This document shows, piece after piece, positions 35,485 through 45,453 of a stretch of DNA of 64,000 nt. The translations under genes were made by a program, and so were the position numbers. Positions within the stretch are counted from its first letter, which is position 1, and the number at the start of each line of letters is the position of its first letter. This DNA is from Sphingobium lactosutens (GTDB taxonomy: Bacteria > Pseudomonadota > Alphaproteobacteria > Sphingomonadales > Sphingomonadaceae). The notes under the pieces are model-generated. The model had not been told where the DNA came from, did not search any database, and saw only the letters and a program-made list of their open reading frames with translations. The stretch lies in NCBI RefSeq assembly GCF_013393185.1, contig NZ_QJQX01000031.1:81001-145000 (forward strand). Direction: 5' to 3'.

Positions 35485-36617
35485 GCCCGGCCGCCCCGCA
35501 GGAAGCCGTCCACCACCCGGTTGAGTTCGGGCGATTCTAGCAAGAAGGCGTCATGGCCGAAGGGGCTGGACAATTCGACGAAGCTCGCCTGCGCGCCTGA
35601 GGCGTTGAGCGCATGGACGATCACCCGCGATTCCGCCGTGGGATAGAGCCAGTCGGTGTCGAAGCTGACGAGGCAGAAGCGCGCGCTGGTCGGCGCAAAC
35701 GCCCTGGCCAGCGATCCGCCATGATCCTCGGCAATGTCATAATAGTCCATCGCGCGGGTGATATAGAGATAGGAGTTGGCGTCGAACCGCTCGACGAAGC
35801 TCAGCCCCTGATGGCGCAGATAGCTCTCCACCTGGAAATCCGCGTCGAAGCCGAAGGTCTTGGCGTCCCGCCCCTGCAAGCGCCGCCCGAATTTCTCGGT
35901 CAGCCCCGCTTCGGACAGATAGGTGATGTGCGCCGCCATGCGCGCCACTGCGAGACCAGCGCTCGGCACCTGCCCGTCGGCATAATAGTCGCCGCCGCGC
36001 CAGTTGGGGTCGGCCATGATCGCCTGCCGCCCGACCTCGTGAAAGGCGATATTCTGCGCGCTGTGGCGGGCGGTCGAGGCGATGACGATACAGCTTTCGA
36101 CCCGGTCGGGGAAGAGCGTGGGCCAGGTCAGCGCCTGCATGCCCCCCATCGATCCGCCGATGACGGCGGCCAGCCGGTCCACGCCCAGATGGTCGAGCAG
36201 CAGCGCCTGCGCCCGCACCATGTCGGCGATGGTCAGCACCGGGAAGCGCATCGCATGCGGTTCGCCGGTCGCGGGATCGAGGCTGGCCGGGCCGCTCGAC
36301 CCCATGCAACTGCCGATGACGTTGGAGCAGATGATGAAATGACGCGCCGGGTCGACCGGCTTGCCCGCGCCCACCAGCCGCCACCACCAGCCCGGCTTGC
36401 CGGTGACGGGATGGTCGGACGCGACATATTGGTCGCCGGTCAGCGCGTGGCAGATCAGGATGACGTTGGATTTGTCCGCATTCATCGCGCCATAGGTTTC
36501 ATAGGCGATGTCGACGGGACCGAGGCTCGCGCCACTCGACAGGCGCATGGGGCCGGCAAGGCGCGCCTGACGGCGCAGGCCGAAACGACTGTCTTCGCTG
36601 ATGGGAACGCTGGCCAT
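35481..36617 (-). CDS. metX: Homoserine O-acetyltransferase
   Basis: A 378-residue alpha/beta-hydrolase acetyltransferase that acylates homoserine in methionine synthesis. The catalytic triad is visible: Ser in [12 protein letters not shown], Asp in FDTDWLYP and His in GHDAFLLE. The N-terminal [11 protein letters not shown] and the [11 protein letters not shown] loop are typical of MetX. Whether it uses acetyl- or succinyl-CoA cannot be told here. It is the first gene of metX-metW; no SAM riboswitch is visible in the 66 bases to the divergent dehydrogenase. Confidence 0.95.
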   Translation of the reverse strand: MASVPISEDSRFGLRRQARLAGPMRLSSGASLGPVDIAYETYGAMNADKSNVILICHALTGDQYVASDHPVTGKPGWWWRLVGAGKPVDPARHFIICSNVIGSCMGSSGPASLDPATGEPHAMRFPVLTIADMVRAQALLLDHLGVDRLAAVIGGSMGGMQALTWPTLFPDRVESCIVIASTARHSAQNIAFHEVGRQAIMADPNWRGGDYYADGQVPSAGLAVARMAAHITYLSEAGLTEKFGRRLQGRDAKTFGFDADFQVESYLRHQGLSFVERFDANSYLYITRAMDYYDIAEDHGGSLARAFAPTSARFCLVSFDTDWLYPTAESRVIVHALNASGAQASFVELSSPFGHDAFLLESPELNRVVDGFLRGGRA

Positions 36618-36683
36618 GACCGAGCGGGGCTAGGACCGCCGCCCGCCGCTGTCAATCTGGCACGGCGGGCGCACAATCCCTAG

Positions 36684-37643
36684 ATGGACCGCATGACAGA
36701 CAAGCCCCTCGCCCCGATCGTCGCCTTTGGTCCCCTCTACCCCTATGTGACGCAGGAGCTGGAACGCCGCTTCACCGTCCATGCCGTAGCGGCAGACGCC
36801 GACCTGTCCGCCTTGTCGGCGGAGGCGCGGTCGGCGCGGGCGATGGTGAGCTTCGGATCGGTCGGCGCGCCCGCCGCGATCATGGACGCGCTGCCGAAGC
36901 TGGAAATGATCGGTCTCTTCTCGGTCGGCTATGACAAGGTCGACGTCGACCATGCCCGCGCCAAGGGCATCCGCGTCACCAACACGCCCGACGTGCTGAC
37001 CGACGACGTCGCCGACCTCGCCGTCGGCCTGCTTTACGCCACGGTGCGCAACATCGCCGCCAATGACCGGATGGTGCGCGCGGGCGACTGGGCGCGCGGC
37101 GTCAAGCCGGCCTTGTCCGGCCGCCTGACCGGATCGCGCATCGGCATATTGGGCCTCGGCCGCATCGGCCGCGCCATCGCGAAACGGCTGGAGCCAGTGG
37201 CGGGAGAAATCCTCTACCACAACCGGCGGCAAGTGGCGGATGCACCCTATCATCATGTCGCCGACCCGATCGATTTCGCGCGCCGGAGCGACGTCATCAT
37301 CGTCGCCACATCGGGCGGGCCGGAAGCGGCGAAGCTGGTCGGCGCGACGATGCTCGATGCGCTGGGACCGGACGGCGTGATCGTCAACATCAGCCGCGGC
37401 CGGGTGATCGACGAGGAGGCGCTGGTGGCGGCGCTGGCGGACAGGCGCATCGCCGGCGCCGGATTGGACGTGTTCGTCAACGAACCCCATGTCCCCGAAG
37501 CGCTGTTCGCCATGGACCATGTCGTGCTGCAACCCCATCAGGGCAGCGCCACCGTCCACAGCCGCAAGGCCATGGCCGAGCTCGTCCTCGCCAATCTCGA
37601 TGCCCATTTCGCGGGCAAGGCCCTGCCGACGCCGGTGGTCTAG
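36684..37643 (+). CDS. D-isomer-specific 2-hydroxyacid dehydrogenase
   Basis: A 319-residue NAD(P)H-dependent enzyme. It contains the Rossmann motif [16 protein letters not shown] (near residue 152) and the catalytic residues Arg in [10 protein letters not shown], Glu in VNEPHVPE and His in [10 protein letters not shown]. The pattern is close to glyoxylate/hydroxypyruvate reductases of the GhrB/GRHPR type, but a 2-ketoacid of another pathway is equally possible. It starts in front of hisC and tyrA-like genes, which are on the same strand, so it may share their transcript. A second in-frame ATG lies nine bases into the gene. Confidence 0.9.
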   Translation: MDRMTDKPLAPIVAFGPLYPYVTQELERRFTVHAVAADADLSALSAEARSARAMVSFGSVGAPAAIMDALPKLEMIGLFSVGYDKVDVDHARAKGIRVTNTPDVLTDDVADLAVGLLYATVRNIAANDRMVRAGDWARGVKPALSGRLTGSRIGILGLGRIGRAIAKRLEPVAGEILYHNRRQVADAPYHHVADPIDFARRSDVIIVATSGGPEAAKLVGATMLDALGPDGVIVNISRGRVIDEEALVAALADRRIAGAGLDVFVNEPHVPEALFAMDHVVLQPHQGSATVHSRKAMAELVLANLDAHFAGKALPTPVV

Positions 37644-37683
37644 CGCTTTGCCTTTGGCGCGGAAGCCGCTAAAGCCGCGTCCC

Positions 37684-38781
37684 ATGACAAAACCAGCTCC
37701 CAAGGATTGGATCCTCGGCATTTCCGCCTATGTGCCGGGCAAGTCGGCCGCCGATGACGGTCGCCCGCTCATCAAGCTTTCGGCCAACGAAAACCCGCTC
37801 GGCACCGGGGACGCGGCACGCGCGGCCCTGGTCGCGGCCACGGCCGATCTCGCCACCTATCCCGACCCCGGCGCGGCGAAGCTGCGCGAGGCGATAGGCG
37901 CCAGATATGGCCTCGACCCGGCGCAGATCATCTATGGCACGGGTTCGGACGAACTGCTGCATATCGCCGCCAGCGCCTATGCCGGGCCGGGCGACGAGGT
38001 TCTGTATGTCCGGTACGGCTTCGCGGTCTATGACATCGCCGCCCGCCGCGTCGGCGCGACGCCGGTGGTTGCGCCGGACAAGGATTATGCGACCGATGTC
38101 GATGCCCTGCTCGCCGCGGTGACGGATCGGACGAAGGTTGTCTTCCTCGCCAACCCCAATAATCCGACCGGCACCATGACCAGTGCGCAGGAGATTGCCC
38201 GCCTGCACGCCGGACTGCGCCCCGACATCCTCTTCGTGCTCGATCAGGCCTATGCCGAATATCTGGAGGATGGCGAGGAGGATGGCGGACTGGACCTGGT
38301 GAAGAAGGCCGGCAATGTCTTCGTCACCCGCACCTTCTCGAAGATTTACGGCCTCGCCGCCGAGCGCATCGGCTGGGGCTATGCCAGCCCGGAGGTGATC
38401 GACATCCTCCACCGCATCCGCGCGCCGTTCAACGTGACGACGGCAGGACAGGCGGCGGCGGTCGCGGCGATCAACGATGACGCATGGGTCGACCGCAGCC
38501 GGGCGCATAATGCGCAGTGGCGCGAATGGCTGGCCGGCGAAATCGCTTCGCTGTCCAACCATGGCCTGCGCGCGGTGCCCAGCAAGACCAACTTCCTGCT
38601 GATCCTGTTCGACGGCAAGCTGACCGCCGAAGCCGCGATGAAGGGGCTGTGGGACGAAGGCTATGCCACCCGCTGGCTGCCGGGCCAGGGCCTGCCGAAC
38701 GGCCTGCGCATCACCATCGGCACCGAGGCGCAGACCCGCGCCGTCGCGGCCAAGCTGCGCGCCATGGCGGAGGCAGCCTGA
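37684..38781 (+). CDS. hisC: Histidinol-phosphate aminotransferase
   Basis: A 365-residue PLP-dependent aminotransferase of the class I/II fold. It shows [10 protein letters not shown] near residue 37, [11 protein letters not shown] near residue 157, the lid segment DQAYAEYLE and the PLP lysine in [15 protein letters not shown]. In this genus it converts imidazoleacetol phosphate to histidinol phosphate; many such enzymes also transaminate aromatic keto acids, which fits the adjoining prephenate dehydrogenase gene. Longer in-frame openings upstream lie inside the dehydrogenase, so the ATG at 37684 is used. Confidence 0.93.
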   Translation: MTKPAPKDWILGISAYVPGKSAADDGRPLIKLSANENPLGTGDAARAALVAATADLATYPDPGAAKLREAIGARYGLDPAQIIYGTGSDELLHIAASAYAGPGDEVLYVRYGFAVYDIAARRVGATPVVAPDKDYATDVDALLAAVTDRTKVVFLANPNNPTGTMTSAQEIARLHAGLRPDILFVLDQAYAEYLEDGEEDGGLDLVKKAGNVFVTRTFSKIYGLAAERIGWGYASPEVIDILHRIRAPFNVTTAGQAAAVAAINDDAWVDRSRAHNAQWREWLAGEIASLSNHGLRAVPSKTNFLLILFDGKLTAEAAMKGLWDEGYATRWLPGQGLPNGLRITIGTEAQTRAVAAKLRAMAEAA

Positions 38782-38785
38782 CGCC

Positions 38786-39691
38786 ATGCTGCCTTTCGCC
38801 CGCATCACCATCATCGGCCTGGGGCTGATCGGCTCCTCGCTGGCCCGCGCGATCCGGGCGGACATGCCGACCGTGCGGGTCACGGGCCATGATGCCGATC
38901 CGGCCGTGCGCGAAACCGCGCGGCGGATCGACCTGTGCGACGACATCACCGACACGGCGGGCGCATCCGTCACCGACGCCGACCTGGTCATCCTGTGCGT
39001 CCCCGTCCGGGCGATGGGCGCGGCGGCGGCGGAGATCGCCGACGACCTGCCGGCCGACGCGATCATCAGCGATGTCGGGTCGTGCAAGGCGGATGTTCTG
39101 GCGCAGCTCAACGCCGCGCTGCCGGGGCGCACGATCATCCCGGCGCACCCCGTGGCCGGCACGGAGAATAGCGGGCCGGAAGCCGGCTTCGCGACCCTGT
39201 TCAAGGGCCGCTGGTCGATCGTCACCCCGCCCGCCGATGCCGACCCGGTTGCGGTCGAGCGTGTCGCCGAATTGTGGCGTCGCGTCGGCGCGGACGTGGA
39301 GATGATGGACCCGGCGCATCATGATCTGGTGCTGGCGGTGACGAGCCATTTGCCGCACCTCATCGCCTATACCATCGTCGGCACGGCCAGCGACCTGGAG
39401 GATGTGACCCAGAGCGAGGTCATCAAATATTCCGCCGGCGGTTTCCGCGATTTCACGCGCATCGCCGCATCCGACCCCACCATGTGGCGGGACGTGTTCC
39501 TGGCGAACAAGGATGCGGTGCTGGAAATGCTCCAGCGCTTCTCGGAAGATCTGTCAGCGCTTCAGCGGGCGATCCGCTGGAATGACGGCGACGCGCTGTT
39601 CAACCTCTTCACCCGCACCCGGGCGATCCGCCGGTCGATCATCGAACAGGGGCAGGACGACGCGAAGCCGGACTTCGGCCGCGCTCATTAG
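38786..39691 (+). CDS. Prephenate/arogenate (cyclohexadienyl) dehydrogenase
   Basis: A 301-residue TyrA-type enzyme. The NAD-binding motif IIGLGLIGSSLARAI starts near residue 8, with the catalytic His in IPAHPVAGTENSGPEAG and the C-terminal helical dimerisation domain. It oxidatively decarboxylates prephenate or arogenate for tyrosine synthesis; the broad-specificity cyclohexadienyl form (tyrC) is common in this lineage, so the exact substrate is open. It begins 4 bases after hisC, an arrangement that couples aromatic and histidine-type aminotransferase activities. No CM or ACT domain is fused. Confidence 0.92.
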   Translation: MLPFARITIIGLGLIGSSLARAIRADMPTVRVTGHDADPAVRETARRIDLCDDITDTAGASVTDADLVILCVPVRAMGAAAAEIADDLPADAIISDVGSCKADVLAQLNAALPGRTIIPAHPVAGTENSGPEAGFATLFKGRWSIVTPPADADPVAVERVAELWRRVGADVEMMDPAHHDLVLAVTSHLPHLIAYTIVGTASDLEDVTQSEVIKYSAGGFRDFTRIAASDPTMWRDVFLANKDAVLEMLQRFSEDLSALQRAIRWNDGDALFNLFTRTRAIRRSIIEQGQDDAKPDFGRAH

Positions 39692-39731
39692 AGGCTTTTG
39701 ATTACCGCGAGCCGTAGGCTGTTCCAGCCGA

Positions 39732-40430
39732 CTACAGAATGCTCTGATTGAGGACGTTGATCGCCGCGTGCACCTTTGCCTCGGCCTCCCTGCGGTCGAG
39801 GCCGACGGGAATCACCTCACCCACCTTGTAGGTAATGGTGCCGGCTTGCTTCAGGAATTTACCGCGCGGCGACACCCGGCCGCTGTCCACGGCGATCGGC
39901 ACCACGGGCAGGCCGAGCAGGCTGTAGAGACCGGCGAACCCGGATTTCAGGGGCGGCGATTCGCCATGGGGAACGCGGGTGCCTTCGGGGAAGAGGCAGA
40001 TGGCCCGCCCCTGCGCGATCCGATCCTTCGCCGCCGCGCGCAAGGTCCGCAACGCGCTGGCGCCTGCCGTCCGCTCGACCGGGATCAGGCCATAGCGCCG
40101 GGCAATCCCGCCCCAGAGCGGGATGTCGAACAATTCCCGTTTCGCCCCGATCGCCGGCCGATCGAACAGGCAGAGCATGTCGATCGTCTCGAACATCGAT
40201 TCATGCTTGATGATATAGAGATAGGCCCCCTGCGGCAGATCGCCCTCCACCACCACCTTCTGTCCCAGCAGCCAGCGGATGCAGAAGCGGTGGAAGCGGC
40301 TCCAGTTGGTGGCGACGCGCTGGACCATCAGAGGCGTGGCCCAGCCGAAGGCGATCGCCCAGAGCACGAAGATCAGGCTGCCGCTGTAGAAAGCCAGCAT
40401 GAAGAGAAGGGAGCGAATGGCGGTGATCAT
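39732..40430 (-). CDS. plsC: 1-acyl-sn-glycerol-3-phosphate acyltransferase
   Basis: A 232-residue PlsC-type acyltransferase with an N-terminal membrane helix or two. The catalytic block is KHESMFETID: a His with Glu five residues later (HX4E rather than the textbook HX4D, a variant also seen in other proteobacteria). The substrate block is LFPEGTR. It makes phosphatidic acid in phospholipid synthesis. It follows the YdcF-like gene by 12 bases and ends the ftsE-ftsX-ydcF-plsC run. Confidence 0.93.
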   Translation of the reverse strand: MITAIRSLLFMLAFYSGSLIFVLWAIAFGWATPLMVQRVATNWSRFHRFCIRWLLGQKVVVEGDLPQGAYLYIIKHESMFETIDMLCLFDRPAIGAKRELFDIPLWGGIARRYGLIPVERTAGASALRTLRAAAKDRIAQGRAICLFPEGTRVPHGESPPLKSGFAGLYSLLGLPVVPIAVDSGRVSPRGKFLKQAGTITYKVGEVIPVGLDRREAEAKVHAAINVLNQSIL

Positions 40431-40442
40431 TGGACTTTACTG

Positions 40443-40973
40443 TCAAATACCGATTAGCGCGGCGACACGCCGCAGCAGATATTTATTATATTCGCGCATC
40501 AGCACGGTCAGGCTGGGGCGGCTGGGCACCGCGTCATAGACCAGCGTGACGCGGCCGGGGAGCGCCTGACGCAGTTCCAGCGCGGAACGGCGCATGTGCC
40601 AGTCGGTGGTGATGAGGCGCACGGTCTTGTAATCGCGCCGCTCCAGCCAGCGGGCGGTCTCGATCGCGTTGGAGCGGGTGTCGATCGCTTCGCGGCCCAG
40701 GGTGATGCAGCAGGCGAAGAGCGTTTCCGGGGTCTTGTACTGCGCCGCCAGTTCGACCGGGCGGACCGATCGGTCGACGCCGGAAATCAGCATGCGCTTG
40801 GCCGCCCCGTCCTGCAACAGCGCGATCCCCCGGTCGATGCGCCCCGCGCCCCCGGTAAGCACGACGATGGCGTCGGTCTGCCGCCCGTCGAGCGGCTGGG
40901 GCAGGAAGATGGCGAACCAGGCAAAGCCCAGCATCCAGGCCAGCAGGGTGACGGCAAGGAGGCGGACGATCAT
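40443..40973 (-). CDS. YdcF/SanA-type DUF218 protein
   Basis: A 176-residue protein with one N-terminal membrane helix and a periplasmic DUF218 domain. DAIVVLTGGAGRIDRGIALLQ (in parts) and the conserved acidic/Arg pattern in TRSNAIETARWL are characteristic. The family includes YdcF and SanA, linked to envelope integrity and peptidoglycan intermediates, but biochemistry is unsettled. Its ATG overlaps the ftsX stop by 4 bases, so it is coupled to the cell-division ABC genes. Confidence 0.88.
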   Translation of the reverse strand: MIVRLLAVTLLAWMLGFAWFAIFLPQPLDGRQTDAIVVLTGGAGRIDRGIALLQDGAAKRMLISGVDRSVRPVELAAQYKTPETLFACCITLGREAIDTRSNAIETARWLERRDYKTVRLITTDWHMRRSALELRQALPGRVTLVYDAVPSRPSLTVLMREYNKYLLRRVAALIGI

Positions 40974-41878
40974 AGCGACCGCCCCAATGTCCGCAGCACC
41001 GTCCAGCGCGCGGTCAGCATGGCAAGGGTCACGCCCAGCACCGGCAGCACCGCAAGGATCATCCAGGCACGGGTATCGAGCGTCACCGCTCCCAAAAGGT
41101 CCGATCCCATTGCGGAAAGGCGCAAGCCGATCAGGATGATGACCAATATGGCAAAGGAGAAACCGAGCGCGCTGCCCAGAAAGGCGTCGAGGCCGATGCG
41201 CCGCTGGAACAGGCGGGCGATCTGCACGTCGGTCGAGCCCATCAGGTGCAGCACGTCGATCGTGCCGCGATGGCTGTCATGCGCGCCGCGCGCCGCCAGA
41301 ACGACGACCGCGCCGGTCGCCAGCACCATCAGCACCACCACGCCGGCGGCAAGCCATCCGAGCGCGGTCAACAGGCCGGCGAGCGGCAGGAGGAAGGCCG
41401 CATGCGGCTCGATCCGCAGCCTGGGCGACAGCGCGCCAAGCTGGCGACGCAGCCGATCGACCTTTCCGTCGGCATCGCCCGGCGTCAGCATCACGTCGAT
41501 CAGCGCGGGCACCGGCAGGTCGCCGCTGGTCGCCGCGTCGCCTAGCCAGGGACGAAGCTGATCGGCCAGCAGGGCCGGATCGACCGGATCGGCGCTGCGC
41601 ACATCCCGCGCGTCGCGCAGGGTCCGAAGCGCCTGCGCGGCGAGACGATCGCGCGCTTGCGCATTCGCCTCCACCACCTGCACGCTGGCGCGACCGGCCA
41701 GATCGGCGCTCATCGACCGGACTGATGCGCTGAGACCCAGGCCGGCGGCGGCGGACAATATGGTCAGGAACATCATGATCGCGATGATCCAGGGCATCGG
41801 CCCCGCCACCCGCCCTTCGGGCAGCAGACGATTCCGCGCGGCGGCGGCGGCCCTGCGATTGGCGCGGCTGGCCATCAT
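40970..41878 (-). CDS. ftsX: Cell division protein FtsX
   Basis: A 302-residue FtsX with a cytoplasmic N-terminus, a first membrane helix (about residues 28-50), a periplasmic domain (about 50-165) and three further helices, ending LTARWTVLRTLG. Together with FtsE it forms the division-linked ABC system that activates periplasmic amidases through EnvC-like partners. The HDSHRGTIDVLHLMGSTDVQIARLFQ segment (in parts) is the coupling loop region. It overlaps ftsE and the ydcF-like gene by 4 bases each. Confidence 0.93.
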   Translation of the reverse strand: MMASRANRRAAAAARNRLLPEGRVAGPMPWIIAIMMFLTILSAAAGLGLSASVRSMSADLAGRASVQVVEANAQARDRLAAQALRTLRDARDVRSADPVDPALLADQLRPWLGDAATSGDLPVPALIDVMLTPGDADGKVDRLRRQLGALSPRLRIEPHAAFLLPLAGLLTALGWLAAGVVVLMVLATGAVVVLAARGAHDSHRGTIDVLHLMGSTDVQIARLFQRRIGLDAFLGSALGFSFAILVIILIGLRLSAMGSDLLGAVTLDTRAWMILAVLPVLGVTLAMLTARWTVLRTLGRSL

Positions 41879-42585
41879 TGCCGGTCCTGCGGACGGGGGG
41901 GATAGCGGAGCATGCCGGTCGGATCGGCCAGACGCCCCTTGTCCAGCTTCATCATCTGCGCGCCCTTCACCTGCGCGATCAGCGGCAGGTCGTGGGTGGC
42001 GACGACGATGGTGGTGCCAAGGCGATTGAGCGCCTCGAACAGGGTCATGAGGCGGCGGGCCATGTCGGAATCGACGTTGCCGGTCGGCTCGTCCGCCACC
42101 AATATTTCGGGCCGGCCGATCACCGCGCGGGCGATGGCGACGCGCTGCTGTTCCCCGCCCGACAGGGTCGCGGGCCGCGCCTGGCCGCGATCGCCGAGGC
42201 CAACCCAGTTCAGCATTTCGGCCACCGGCGCGTCGATCTCGCTTTCCTCCATGCCCGCCACACGCAGCGGCAGCGCGATATTGTCATAGGCGGACAGGTG
42301 CGGAACGAGCCGAAAATCCTGAAAGACGACGCCGATCCGGCGGCGAAAGCCGGGCAGGCGATCGCGCGGCAGGGTCACGACATCTTCGCCGAACAGGCGG
42401 ATGACGCCGCGGCTGGGGCGCTGGGCCAGATAGAGGAGCTTCAGCAGCGAGGTCTTGCCCGCGCCCGACGCGCCGGTCAGGAAATAGAAGCCACCGCTGG
42501 CGAAGGAAAAGCTGACATCGGACAGCGTCTCGCTGTCCAGGCCATAGCGCAGACCGACATTTTCGAACTGGACGATGGCCGTCAT
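41875..42585 (-). CDS. ftsE: Cell division ATP-binding protein FtsE
   Basis: A 236-residue ABC ATPase with Walker A GASGAGKTS (residues 38-46), the signature LSGGEQQRVAIARA, Walker B ILVADEPTGNVD and the switch His in VATHD. It lies first in an operon with ftsX. It is divergent from a zinc-ribbon protein gene across 148 bases. The C-terminal extension is rich in Pro and Arg, and slightly longer than in E. coli. Confidence 0.96.
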   Translation of the reverse strand: MTAIVQFENVGLRYGLDSETLSDVSFSFASGGFYFLTGASGAGKTSLLKLLYLAQRPSRGVIRLFGEDVVTLPRDRLPGFRRRIGVVFQDFRLVPHLSAYDNIALPLRVAGMEESEIDAPVAEMLNWVGLGDRGQARPATLSGGEQQRVAIARAVIGRPEILVADEPTGNVDSDMARRLMTLFEALNRLGTTIVVATHDLPLIAQVKGAQMMKLDKGRLADPTGMLRYPPRPQDRQ

Positions 42586-42733
42586 GTGTGGCGCTGATGC
42601 GCTCCCTGCTTCCCCGAGGCCGCAGCCATGGCACAGGCAGCGGGCCGCCGTAAAGCCCGCGCCGCGCGATCACGCGAGTCGCACCCTGTCGTTGATGCTT
42701 GCGCGCGAGTCCCTGCCATGCCTATGAAGCGAA

Positions 42734-43588
42734 ATGATCCTGGTGTGCCCCAATTGCGCGACGCGCTATGTCGTGCCCGACAGCGCCGTAGGCTCCCATG
42801 GCCGCCAGGTCCGCTGCGCGGCCTGCAAACATAGCTGGTTCCAAGAACCAGCCGCCTTGCCGGTACGCGAAGATGTGCCGGCAGCGACCGCCGCCGCCCC
42901 CGTCGAAGCGGCTCCCGCACCGCCGCCACCACCTCCTGCTCCGCCGCCGCCGATTGTGGCTGAAGCGCCCAAGCCGGCGCCGGTGCAGGACGCGCCAGTG
43001 CATGTCGCCGCCCCCGAACCGGCGGCGCCGGAAAGCCTCGTGCGCGAAGAGGCGGCTCCGCCGCCGACTGCGCCGACCGACTATCGCTTCGACGACATAT
43101 ATGCCGGCGCACGCGCCGATGCGGTCGAGGCGGACGACTTTTCCGCGCCGGTGCCGGTCAAGCCGCGCCGCAACATGCTCAAGCTGTGGACCTGGGCGGC
43201 GGGCATTTTCTTCCTGGCGATTGCGGCGGCCGGTGGCGCGCTCACCTATTTCGGGCCGCCGAGCTGGATGGTGGCGATGGGCATCGTGCCAGAGGAAGGC
43301 GATCCCGACCTGCTCTTCTACCTGTCCAAGCCCGCCGAACGCCGCAAGCTGCCGACGGGCGAGGAATATTTCGCCTTCGGCGCGCGGATCGTGAACAGCG
43401 GCAGCCAGGCGCTGCCGGTGCCGCCGGTGCTGGTGCAGCTGCGCGACCGGCAGAACCGGCTGGTCTTCAGCTGGACGACGAAGGCCGACAAGAGCCGCCT
43501 GAAGCCCGGCGAGGAAGCCTCGATCAACGAGAGCCGGATCGACATTCCGAAAAATGCCGAGAATCTCTCGCTGACCTTCGTGCCATGA
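42734..43588 (+). CDS. MJ0042-type zinc-ribbon membrane protein
   Basis: A 284-residue protein. The N-terminal zinc ribbon has CPNC (Cys5, Cys8) and CAAC (Cys28, Cys31). A long proline/alanine-rich linker follows (residues about 45-120), then a single membrane helix (about 155-175, TWAAGIFFLAIAAAGGAL) and a C-terminal periplasmic domain resembling DUF3426 (KLPTGEEYFAFGARIVNSG). Proteins of this layout sit next to ftsEX in alphaproteobacteria; a regulatory or envelope role is suspected but not established. It is divergent from ftsE. Confidence 0.88.
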   Translation: MILVCPNCATRYVVPDSAVGSHGRQVRCAACKHSWFQEPAALPVREDVPAATAAAPVEAAPAPPPPPPAPPPPIVAEAPKPAPVQDAPVHVAAPEPAAPESLVREEAAPPPTAPTDYRFDDIYAGARADAVEADDFSAPVPVKPRRNMLKLWTWAAGIFFLAIAAAGGALTYFGPPSWMVAMGIVPEEGDPDLLFYLSKPAERRKLPTGEEYFAFGARIVNSGSQALPVPPVLVQLRDRQNRLVFSWTTKADKSRLKPGEEASINESRIDIPKNAENLSLTFVP

Positions 43589-43597
43589 TCCGGTCGG

Positions 43598-44503
43598 TCA
43601 GGGGTAGCTGACCGTTTTCGGCCTGCCCTGCGGGATGGGGATGAACTCCTGATCGTCGCCGGGGATGAGGGGGAAGCGCATCGCCTCCCAATCCTCGCGC
43701 GCCTGCATCAGCCGCTCCTGCGTCGAGGACACGAAATTCCACCAGACATGGCGCGGCGAGGTGAAGGCTTCGCCGCCGCACAGCACGACCCGGCCGCCAT
43801 CGACACTCATCAATGTGGCCGACGTGCCGGGGCGCAGGACGTAGAGCGTCTGCGGCGCCAGCATCAGCCCGTCGAGCGCCGCGTCGCCGCCCGAGACATA
43901 GAGGGCGCGCTCGTCCGCCGACGGATCGATGGCGATGCGGCCGCCGGGCGCGAGCTGAATATCGGCATAGATGGTCTGGGCATAGGTGGTGACGGGCGAG
44001 GTTTCGCCCCAGAGCGACCCCATGATGACACGCGCACGCACTGCGCCATCCTCGATCACCGGCAGGCCGCCTTCGCTGACATGCTCGAACGCCGGGTCCA
44101 TCTCCTCGAACCGGTCGGGGAGGGCGAGCCAGGTCTGGATCGCCGACAATTTGGATGCCTTGGCGCGATCCTCGTCGGGAGAGCGTTCCGAATGGACGAT
44201 GCCCTTGCCCGCAGTCATCAGATTGACCGCGCCCGGCTCGATCAACTGCTCGGTGCCGAGCGAATCCCTGTGCAGGAAAGCGCCTTCATACATATAGGTG
44301 ACGGTGGCGAGGTTGATGTGCGGATGCGGACGCACGTCGATGCCCTGCCCCGCGGCGATCCGCGCCGGTCCTGCCTGGTCGAAGAAGATGAAGGGGCCGA
44401 CCATGGTGCGCCCCTTCACCGGCAGCGAGCGATACACCTTGAAATCGCCAAGATCATGGGTGGTGGGCGTGATCGCCTGGATGATGAAATCGTCGGGCGT
44501 CAT
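43598..44503 (-). CDS. Pirin family protein
   Basis: A 301-residue bicupin. The N-terminal metal-binding half shows HPHINLATVTYMYEG (His pair), GTEQLIEPGAVNLMTAGKGIVHSE and later iron-ligand His/Glu residues, as in the pirin family of Fe(II) proteins, some with quercetinase activity. The role is unknown. The start overlaps the bolA stop by one base (TGATG arrangement on the minus strand), so the two are coupled. Confidence 0.92.
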   Translation of the reverse strand: MTPDDFIIQAITPTTHDLGDFKVYRSLPVKGRTMVGPFIFFDQAGPARIAAGQGIDVRPHPHINLATVTYMYEGAFLHRDSLGTEQLIEPGAVNLMTAGKGIVHSERSPDEDRAKASKLSAIQTWLALPDRFEEMDPAFEHVSEGGLPVIEDGAVRARVIMGSLWGETSPVTTYAQTIYADIQLAPGGRIAIDPSADERALYVSGGDAALDGLMLAPQTLYVLRPGTSATLMSVDGGRVVLCGGEAFTSPRHVWWNFVSSTQERLMQAREDWEAMRFPLIPGDDQEFIPIPQGRPKTVSYP

Positions 44504-44790
44504 CAGGCTTCGCCCGGCGCGCGCGCCTTGATGGCGAGGGCGTGAACCTTGTCGCGCAGCAGGTCGGCGAGCGCGGCGTTGACCATGCGCTGGCGGGCGA
44601 CACGGCTCTGGCCGATGAAGCGATCGGCCACGATCTCGACGGTGAAATGGCTTTCGCCCGATCCGTCATGGCCGGCATGGCCGCGATGCTTTTCGCTGTC
44701 GTCGATGACGGCGAGATGCGCCGGAGACAGGGCGGCGCGCAGGCGCGCCTCGATTTCGGTGGCAACGGGGCCTTTGAGGTCAGTGGTCAT
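44503..44790 (-). CDS. bolA: BolA family protein
   Basis: A 95-residue BolA protein: a class II KH-like fold with ALSPAHLAVIDDSEKHRGHAGH (in parts), SHFTVEIVADRF, and RQRMVNAALADLLRDKVHALAI. The conserved His in the HRGH loop is the likely Fe-S ligand. BolA partners monothiol glutaredoxins in iron-sulfur metabolism and morphology. The ATG at 44790 is used because upstream codons belong to the divergent J-domain gene. Its stop shares a base with the pirin start. Confidence 0.92.
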   Translation of the reverse strand: MTTDLKGPVATEIEARLRAALSPAHLAVIDDSEKHRGHAGHDGSGESHFTVEIVADRFIGQSRVARQRMVNAALADLLRDKVHALAIKARAPGEA

Positions 44791-44835
44791 GTCGCCTATA
44801 TAGGCTGCTTTGCCAGCCATTCCATCAGGACGATC

Positions 44836-45453
44836 TTGAGTACCGATCCTTTCTCGACCCGACGTTTCAACCGTTTCCATGGCCGTGTGGAAAGCGACCG
44901 CCCCTGCGCGGCGCCGGGCTGCCCCGAGCCGGGCGAATTCCGCGCGCCGCCGGAAGAGGGCAGCCGATCGGGACATGACGGGCCGCGCTGGCGCTGGCTG
45001 TGCCTGGAGCATGTCCGCCAGTTCAACCAGGGCTATAATTTCTTCACCGGCATGTCGCCCGAGGAGATCGCCGCCGCCCAGCGCCCCTATGCGGGATGGG
45101 AGCGGGAAACGCGCGCCTTTTCGTCCAATGCCGCCAGCCCGCCGCCGCGCTGGGCCGATTTTGCCGACCCGCTCGATGCGATCGGGGCGAAGTTCAAGGA
45201 GCGCGTCGCCAAGGCGCGGGCCGACAACCAGATGCGGCAGGACGGAAAGTTCCTGTCGCACGAGGACCGGCGGCAGATGGCCGTCATGGAATTGCCGATC
45301 GACGCCGACCGCAAGGCATTGCGGACGCGCTACACCGAATTGCTGCGCCGCTATCATCCCGACCATAATGGCGGCGACCGCAGCCATGAAGGCGCATTGC
45401 AGGGCGTGATCGAGGCTTATGCCCATCTGCGCAAGGCAGAGGCCTTCGCCTGA
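44836..45453 (+). CDS. J-domain (DnaJ-like) protein
   Basis: A 205-residue protein with a Cys-containing N-terminal region (CAAPGCPEPGEFRAP, with WLCLEHVRQFNQGYNFF) and a C-terminal J domain. The HPD triad is in YHPDHNGGDRSHEGALQGV near residue 170. It is presumably a cochaperone of an Hsp70; a YegD-like Hsp70 lies 382 bases downstream. No ATG is available at the conserved N-terminus, so a TTG start is inferred at 44836, preceded by CAGGACGAT. It is divergent from bolA. Confidence 0.87.
   Translation: MSTDPFSTRRFNRFHGRVESDRPCAAPGCPEPGEFRAPPEEGSRSGHDGPRWRWLCLEHVRQFNQGYNFFTGMSPEEIAAAQRPYAGWERETRAFSSNAASPPPRWADFADPLDAIGAKFKERVAKARADNQMRQDGKFLSHEDRRQMAVMELPIDADRKALRTRYTELLRRYHPDHNGGDRSHEGALQGVIEAYAHLRKAEAFA

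Noticed and set aside
36618..36683. SAM riboswitch upstream of metX
   Set aside because: The 66-base gap does not show the SAM-II or SAM/SAH core by eye.
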